Shown: positions 59,707 to 64,000 of the stretch, one piece after another
Numbering within the stretch: position 1 is the stretch's first letter
Layout: the number at the start of each line of letters is the position of its first letter
Assembly: GCA_946800325.1 (NCBI GenBank)
Contig: OX326956.1
Span: 50,763,052 to 50,827,051 of the forward strand
DNA from: Luzula sylvatica
Taxonomy: Eukaryota; Streptophyta; Magnoliopsida; Poales; Juncaceae
Reading direction: 5' to 3'
DNA length: 64,000 nucleotides
The notes under the pieces: model-generated
The model's input: only the letters and a program-made list of their open reading frames with translations
What the model was told of the DNA's origin: nothing
Database searches by the model: none
Position numbers and translations under genes: made by a program

Positions 59707-62700
59707 TTATTTGAACTCCTGAAAGCGTTAAAATCTTGTTTTGAATCGAAAAACAAACTTTCTTAGTGTTTGTGAAATTTGGTGAAAAGTTATGTAGTTT
59801 AAAGATACGATACAAATGATCTAAAAACAAGTTATTTGAACTCCTGAAATCGTTAAAATCTTGTTTTGAATCGAAAAACAAACTTTCTTAGTGTTTGTGA
59901 AATTTGGTGAAAAGTTAGGTAGTAAAAGATACGATACAATTGATCTAAAAACACGTTATTTGAACTCCTCAAAGCGTTAAAATTTTGTTTTGAATCGAAA
60001 AACAAACTTTCTTAGTGTTTGTGAAATTTGGTGAAAAGTTATGAAGTAAACGATACGATACAAATGATCCAAAAACACGTTATTTGAACTCCTCAAAGCG
60101 TTAAAATCTTGTTTTGAATCGAAAAACAAACTTTCTTAGTGTTTGTGAAATTTGGTGAAAAGTTATGTAGTAAAAGATACGATACAATTGATCTAAAAAC
60201 ACGTTATTTGAACTCCCCAAAGCGTTAAAATCTTGTTTTGAATCGAAAAACAAACTTTCTTAGTGTGTGTGAAATTTGGTGAAAAGTTATGTAGTAAAAG
60301 ATACGATACAAATGATCTAAAAACAAGTTATTTGAACTCCTGAAAGCGTTAAAATCTTGTTTTGAATCGAAAAACAAACTTTCTTAGTGTTTGTGAAATT
60401 TGGTGAAAAGTTAGGTAGTAAAAGATACGATACAATTGATCTAAAAACACGTTATTTGAACTCGTCAAAGCGTTAAAATCTTGTTTTGAATCGAAAAACT
60501 AACTTTCTTAGTGTTTGTGAAATTTGGTGAAAAGTTATGTAGTAAACGATACGATACAAATGATCTAAAAACACGTTATTCGAACTCCTCAAAGCGTTAA
60601 AATCTTGTTTTGAATCTAAAAACAAACTTTCTTAGTGTTTGTGAAATTTGGTGAAAAGTTATAAAGTAAAAGATACGATGCAATTGATCTAAAAACATGT
60701 TATTTGAACTCATCAAAGCGTTAAAATCTTATTTTGAATCGAAAAACAAATTTTCTTAGTGTTTGTGAAATTTGGTGAAAATTTATGTACTAAAAGATAC
60801 GATACAAATGATCTAAAAACACGTTATTTGAACTCCTCAAAGCGTTAAAATCTTGTTTTGAAATCGAATGACAAACTTTCTTAGTGTATGTGAAATTTGG
60901 TGAAAAGTTATGTTGTAAAAGATACGATACAAATGATCTAAAAACACGTTATTTGAACTCCTCAAAGCGTTAAAATCATGTTTTGAATCGAAAAACAAAC
61001 ATTCTTAGTGTTTGTGAAATTTGGTGAAAAGTTATGTAATAAAAGATACGATACAAATGATATAAAAACACGTTATTTGAATTCCTCAAAGCGTAAAAAT
61101 CTTGTTCTGAATCGAAAAACTAACTTTCTTAGTGTTTGTAGAATTTGGTGAAAAGTTATGTAGTAAAAGATACGATACAAATGATCTAAAAACACTTTAT
61201 TTGAACTCCTCAAAGCGTTAAAATCTTGTTTTGAATATAAAAACAAACTTTCTTAGTGTTTGTGAAATTTGGTGAAAAGTTATAAAGTAAAAGATACGAT
61301 ACAATTGATTTAAAAACACGTTATTTGAACTCCTCAAAGCGTTAAAATCTTGTTTTGAATCAAAAAACAAACTTTCTTAGTGTTTGTGAAATTTGTTGAA
61401 AAGTTATAAAGTAAAAGGTACGATACAATTGATCTAAAAGCACGTTATTTGAACTCATCAAAGCGTTAAAATCTTATTTTGAATCAAAAAACAAACTTTC
61501 TTTGTGTTTGTGAAATTTGGTGAAAATTTATGTACTAAAAGGTACGATACAAATGATCTAAATACACGTTATTTGAACTCCTCATAGCGTTAAAATCTTG
61601 TTTTGAAATCGAATAGCAAAATTTCTTAGTGTTTGTGAAATTTGGTGAAAAGTTATGTTGTAAAAGATACGATACAAATGATCTAAAAACACGTTATTTG
61701 AACTCCTCAAAGCGTTAAAATCATGTTTTGAATCGAAAAACAAACATTCTTAGTGTTTGTGAAATTTGGTGAAAAGTTATGTAGTAAAAGATACGATACA
61801 AATGATCTAAAAACAATTTATTTGAACTCCTGAAAGCGTTAAAATCTTGTTTTGAATCGAAAAACAAACTTTCTTAGTGTTTGTGAAATTTGTTGAAAAG
61901 TTAGGTAGTAAAAGATACGATACAATTGATCTAAAAACACGTTATTTGAACTCCTCAAAGCGTTAAAATCTTGTTTTGAATATAAAAACAAACTTTCTTA
62001 GTGTTTGTGAAATTTGGTGAAAAGTTATAAAGTAAAAGATACGATACAATTGATTTAAAAACACGTTATTTGAACTCCTGAAAGCGTTAAAATCTTGTTT
62101 TGAATCGAAAAACAAACTTTCTTAGTGTTTGTGAAATTTGGTGAAAAATTATGTAGTAAAAGATACGATACAAATGATCTAAAAACACGTCATTTGAGCT
62201 CCTCAAAGCGTTAAAATCTTGTTTTGAATCGAAAAACAAACTTTCTTAGTGTTTGTGAAATTTGGTGAAAAGTTAGGTAGTAAAAGATACGATACAATTG
62301 ATCTAAAAACACGTTATTTGAACTCCTCAAAGCGTTAAAATTTTGTTTTGAATCGAAAAACAAACTTTCTTAGTGTTTGTGAAATTTGGTGAAAAGTTAT
62401 GAAGTAAACGATACGATACAAATGATCTAAAAACACGTTATTTGAACTCCTCAAAGCGTTAAAATCTTGTTTTGAATCGAAAAACAAACTTTCTTAGTGT
62501 TTGTGAAATTTGGTGAAAAGTTATGTAGTAAAAGATACGATATAATTGATCTAAAAACACGTTATTTGAACTCCCCAAAGCGTTAAAATCTTGTTTTGAA
62601 TCGAAAAACAAACTTTCTTAGTGTTTGTGAAATTTGGTGAAAATTTATGTAGTAAAAGATACGGTACAAATGATCTAAAAACACGTTATTTGAACTCCTG

Positions 62701-62809
62701 AAAGCGTTAAAATCTTGTTTTGAATCGAAAAACAAACTTTCTTAGTGTTTGTGAAATTTGGTGAAAAGTTAGGTAGTAAAAGATACGATACAATTGATCT
62801 AAAAACACG
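59707..62809 (+). repeat. X-family lead (869 bp) plus long family B block (18 monomers, 2234 bp), last copy
   Basis: X Y T C P' G R (59707-60575) is followed by B1 at 60576. The block has the same composition as 55863-58096, displaced by 4713 bp, with AAAATTTCTTAG near 61620 as a private change. No complete X 13-mer precedes it, unlike the previous composite. Confidence 0.83.
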
Positions 62810-64000
62810 TTATTTGAACTCCTCAAAGCGTTAAAATCTTGTTATGAATCGAAAAACTAACTTTCTTAGTGTTTGTGAAATTTGGTGAAAAGTTATGTAG
62901 TAAACGATACGATACAAATGATCTAAAAACACGTTATTTGAACTCCTCAAAGCGTTAAAATCTTGTTTTGTATCTAAAAACAATCTTTCTTAGTGTTTGT
63001 GAAATTTGGTGAAAAGTTATAAAGTAAAAGATACGATACAATTGATCTAAAAACAAGTTATTTGAACTCATCAAAGCGTTAAAATATTATTTTGAATCGA
63101 AAAACAAACTTTCTTTGTGTTTGTGAAATTTGCTGAAAATTTATGTACTAAAAGATACGATACAAATGATCTAAAATCACGTTATTTGAACTCCTCAAAG
63201 CGTTAAAATCTTGTTTTAAATCGAAAAACAAACTTTCTTAGTGTTTGTGAAATTTGGTGAAAAGTTATGTAGTAAAAGATACGATACAAATGATCTAAAA
63301 ACAAGTTATTTGAACTCCTCAAAGAGTTAAAATCTTGTTTTGAATCGAAAACAAACTTTCTTAGTGTCTGTGAAATTTGGTGAAAAGTTATGTAGTGAAA
63401 GATACGATACAAATGATCTAAAAACACGTTATTTGAACTCCTCAAAGCGTTAAAATCTTGTTTTGAATCGAAAAACAAACTTTCTTAGTGTTTGTGAAAT
63501 TTGGTGAAAAGTTATGTAGTAAAAGATACGATACAAATGATCTAAAAACAAGTTATTTGAACTCCTCAAAGAGTTAAAATCTTGTTTTGAATCGAAAACA
63601 AACTTTCTTAGTGTCTGTGAAATTTGGTGAAAAGTTATGTAGTAAAAGATACGATACAAATGATCTAAAAACACATTATTTGAACTCCTCAAAACGTTAA
63701 AATCTTGTTTTAAATCGAAAAACAAACTTTCTTAGTGTTTGTGAAATTTGGTGAAAAGTTATGTAGTAAAAGATACGATACAAATGATCTAAAAACAAGT
63801 TATTTGAACTCCTGAAAGCGTTAAAATCTTGTTTTGAATCGAAAAACAAACTTTCTTAGTGTTTGTGAAATTTGGTGAAAAGTTATGTAGTAAAAGATAC
63901 GATACAAATGATCTAAAAACACGTTATTTGAACTCCTGAAAGCGTTAAAATCTTGTTTTGAATCGAAAAACAAACTTTCTTAGTGTTTGTGAAATTTGGT
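62810..64000 (+). repeat. Tail block, copy 3, internally shortened and cut by the window edge
   Basis: It starts as the other tails do, but the two 91-codon minus-strand frames lie only 247 bp apart instead of 619. Three monomers (372 bp) have been lost by collapse of the internal five-monomer duplication. The monomer at 63182 has TTTTAAATCG where the earlier copies have TTTTGAATCG. The array continues in phase off the right edge. Confidence 0.85.

Larger units (their letters stand above)
1..64000 (+). repeat. Satellite DNA array, about 124-bp monomer, head to tail across the entire window
   Basis: The same approximately 124-bp sequence recurs without interruption about 515 times, always in the same orientation, with no spacer or foreign sequence. 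I number monomer positions p1-p124 from TTATTTGAAC. Marker variants used below are: p6 T/C, p12-15 around CTCCTC, p19-21 AGCG, p41-42 CG, p61-65 TGTTTG, p84-96 (TTATGTAG, TTAGGTAG, TTATAAAG and others), p109 A/T, and p121-124 CACG or CAAG. In family X these define X (125 bp), Y, T, C, P', G, R, S, Y', Z and W; in family B they define B1-B19. Uniform AT-rich satellite of this length is characteristic of eukaryotic heterochromatin. The monomer family is not one I recognise, and centromeric, pericentromeric or subtelomeric location cannot be told from sequence alone. Confidence 0.98.

Noticed and set aside
1..64000. CRISPR array
   Set aside because: The repeats are contiguous 124-bp units without unique spacers, and variation is distributed over the unit; there are no cas genes.
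1..64000. tRNA, rRNA or other structured RNA gene
   Set aside because: No tRNA boxes, rRNA core segments or long stems were seen; the only dyads are 5 and 7 bp and recur in the satellite monomers.
1..64000. Assignment to a particular species or a named satellite family
   Set aside because: I do not recognise the monomer, and AT content and monomer length are not diagnostic; naming a taxon would be a guess.

Overview
The whole window is one uninterrupted satellite DNA array. A monomer of about 124 bp (consensus roughly 28% G+C, counted by eye) is repeated head to tail about 515 times, always in the same orientation, from the first base to the last. I see no credible protein gene, tRNA, rRNA, transposon, CRISPR array or unique-sequence island. 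Long, uniform, AT-rich satellite with higher-order repeats (HORs) is typical of eukaryotic centromeric, pericentromeric or subtelomeric heterochromatin. I do not recognise the monomer and cannot name the organism; plant and animal sources both remain possible.

The array is organised on at least four levels. Level 1 is the 124-bp monomer, with rarer 122-, 123- and 125-bp forms. Level 2 is two HOR families. Family B is an older-looking, more variable 19-monomer unit (about 2.36 kb), named B1 to B19 here. Family X is a 13-monomer unit of exactly 1614 bp, made of an 8-mer (993 bp: X Y T C P' G R S) and a 5-mer (621 bp: X Y' Z W G). X is the 125-bp monomer that marks each sub-unit. Family X also has a and b subtypes that alternate as a 26-mer (3228 bp). 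Level 3 is composite units in which a complete or shortened B block is followed by one or more X units. Level 4 is tandem copies of those composites, with periods of 4842, 5091, 6208 (= 2483 + 3725), and 6327 or 4713 bp.

Layout: 1-6326 is diverged B-family DNA. 6327-10423 is X-family 13-mers. 10424-16631 holds 4842-bp composites. 16632-26813 is two 5091-bp copies. 26814-30786 is a scrambled zone with several hybrid monomers. 30787-45561 is two full copies and one partial copy of a 6208-bp unit. 45562-48914 contains X-family units and a patchwork monomer. 48915-64000 is three copies of a composite made of an X unit, a long B block and a third block type, the 'tail' (13 monomers, 1610 bp). The tail contains 123-bp monomers.

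Nearly all length differences between units are whole numbers of monomers, and many junctions fall inside in-register hybrid monomers. That is the signature of unequal exchange or gene conversion between aligned repeats. The short reading frames on the minus strand are by-products of 1-bp length variants and begin with TTG, so I do not treat them as genes.
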